From NCBI GenBank assembly GCA_015904045.1, contig JABMDG010000234.1:1-5353 (forward strand): DNA of 5,353 nt, written 5' to 3'. Both the position numbers and the translations under genes were made by a program. Origin of the DNA: Nitrospira sp. GTDB taxonomy: Bacteria > Nitrospirota > Nitrospiria > Nitrospirales > Nitrospiraceae. Position 1 is the stretch's first letter, and the number at the start of each line of letters is the position of its first letter. Under the pieces are notes generated by a model that saw only the letters and a list, made by a program, of their open reading frames with translations, was not told the origin of the DNA and ran no database searches. Of this stretch, positions 4,967 through 5,353 are shown piece by piece.

Positions 4967-5353
4967 ATGAACCCTGTCATTGGCGTGACGCCGGACTTCA
5001 ATGCCGGTGACAGGCAAGACATGGGGGGACGGGAGCCGACCTATTTCCTGCGGGCCCGCTACATCCGGGCCATAGAAGAACTCGGCGGTATCCCCCTGAT
5101 CCTTCCACTCGTGTCCGCGCCGGCCGCTAGACGGCGGCTCCTCGACGGCCTGGACGGACTCCTCCTGACCGGCAGCGGACCGGATCTCCCTCCTCGCTTG
5201 TACGGAGAACGGCAACGCTACAAATTCCCCCTCGTCAGTGAGCGCCGGTCTAATTTTGAGCTGGAACTGGTCCGCCAGGCCAGAACCCGCGATCTCCCGC
5301 TCTTGGGGATTTGCGGAGGCATGCAGACGGTCAACGTCGCATGCGGTGGCAGT
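4967..5353 (+). CDS. Class I glutamine amidotransferase-like hydrolase (peptidase C26, PuuD-like), N-terminal part
   Basis: The frame opens at ATG 4967 and runs off the window end; 129 residues are visible of a family usually near 230-260. The family includes gamma-glutamyl-gamma-aminobutyrate hydrolase (PuuD), which releases glutamate from gamma-glutamyl compounds in the cytosol. Visible marks are IGVTPDF (5-11), YIRAIEELGGIPLILP (32-47), DGLLLTGSGPDLPPRLYGE (63-81) and LLGICGGMQTVNVACGG (112-128). C116 in GICGGMQ is the expected nucleophile; the usual G-I-C-R-G-M-Q has arginine where this has glycine. TGSGPDLPP replaces the commoner GG-x-D-x-x-P. The catalytic His-Glu pair would lie outside the window. 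The start is one base after the previous stop and has no Shine-Dalgarno sequence, so coupling is likely. The substrate cannot be assigned from this part. Confidence 0.9.
   Translation, partial: MNPVIGVTPDFNAGDRQDMGGREPTYFLRARYIRAIEELGGIPLILPLVSAPAARRRLLDGLDGLLLTGSGPDLPPRLYGERQRYKFPLVSERRSNFELELVRQARTRDLPLLGICGGMQTVNVACGGS

Noticed and set aside
4859..5215. Open frame of 118 residues on the minus strand over the end of the exported-protein gene and the hydrolase
   Set aside because: It is antisense to the clearly recognisable C26 hydrolase and has no motifs of its own.
1..5353. tRNA, rRNA, CRISPR array, insertion sequence or riboswitch
   Set aside because: No repeat-spacer pattern, terminal inverted repeats, transposase, tRNA-like fold or known riboswitch core was seen; the gaps between genes are short and explained by promoters and a terminator.

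Overview
The window is ordinary bacterial chromosome at roughly 58% GC, densely packed with genes and with no sign of transfer. The mix of genes suggests a member of Nitrospirota, probably Nitrospira-like: a ClpX end, PilZ proteins with an extra N-terminal module, a long Pro/Ala/Gln-rich TatA, an M24 peptidase of the 'LLIDLWAK' type, and an exported GTYF..PEHL protein. That assignment is an inference from protein style, not from a marker gene.

Left part (1-1689, + strand). The window opens inside clpX, whose C-terminal ATPase subdomain ends at 418 and is followed by a strong intrinsic terminator. A sigma70-like promoter (549-576) then drives two tandem 172-residue PilZ-type proteins, 37 bases apart. 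They align end to end without a gap at about 40% identity, so they are a duplicated pair. Each has a conserved N-terminal module of about 50 residues before the PilZ domain. Both keep the RxxxR motif; the second motif is degenerate, more so in the first copy.

Middle part (1740-3874, - strand). An M24 metallopeptidase (Xaa-Pro aminopeptidase-like) lies upstream of a TatA-family gene. The tatA gene appears to have its own promoter, with a perfect TTGACA -35 box inside a perfect palindrome. The TatA protein is 268 residues, much longer than usual, and a copy of its amphipathic-helix segment recurs near the C terminus after a disordered-looking linker.

Right part (3949-5353, + strand). A hypothetical cytosolic protein diverges from the M24 gene. 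Both have promoter-like boxes that put transcription starts within a few bases of the ATG, and neither has a Shine-Dalgarno sequence, so both mRNAs may be leaderless. A small exported protein follows, and one base after its stop begins a class I glutamine amidotransferase-like hydrolase (peptidase C26/PuuD family) that runs off the window.

No RNA gene, insertion sequence, CRISPR array or clearly new multi-gene system was found. The points most worth checking are the repeated helix in TatA, the PilZ pair with its unnamed N-terminal module, and the leaderless divergent pair.
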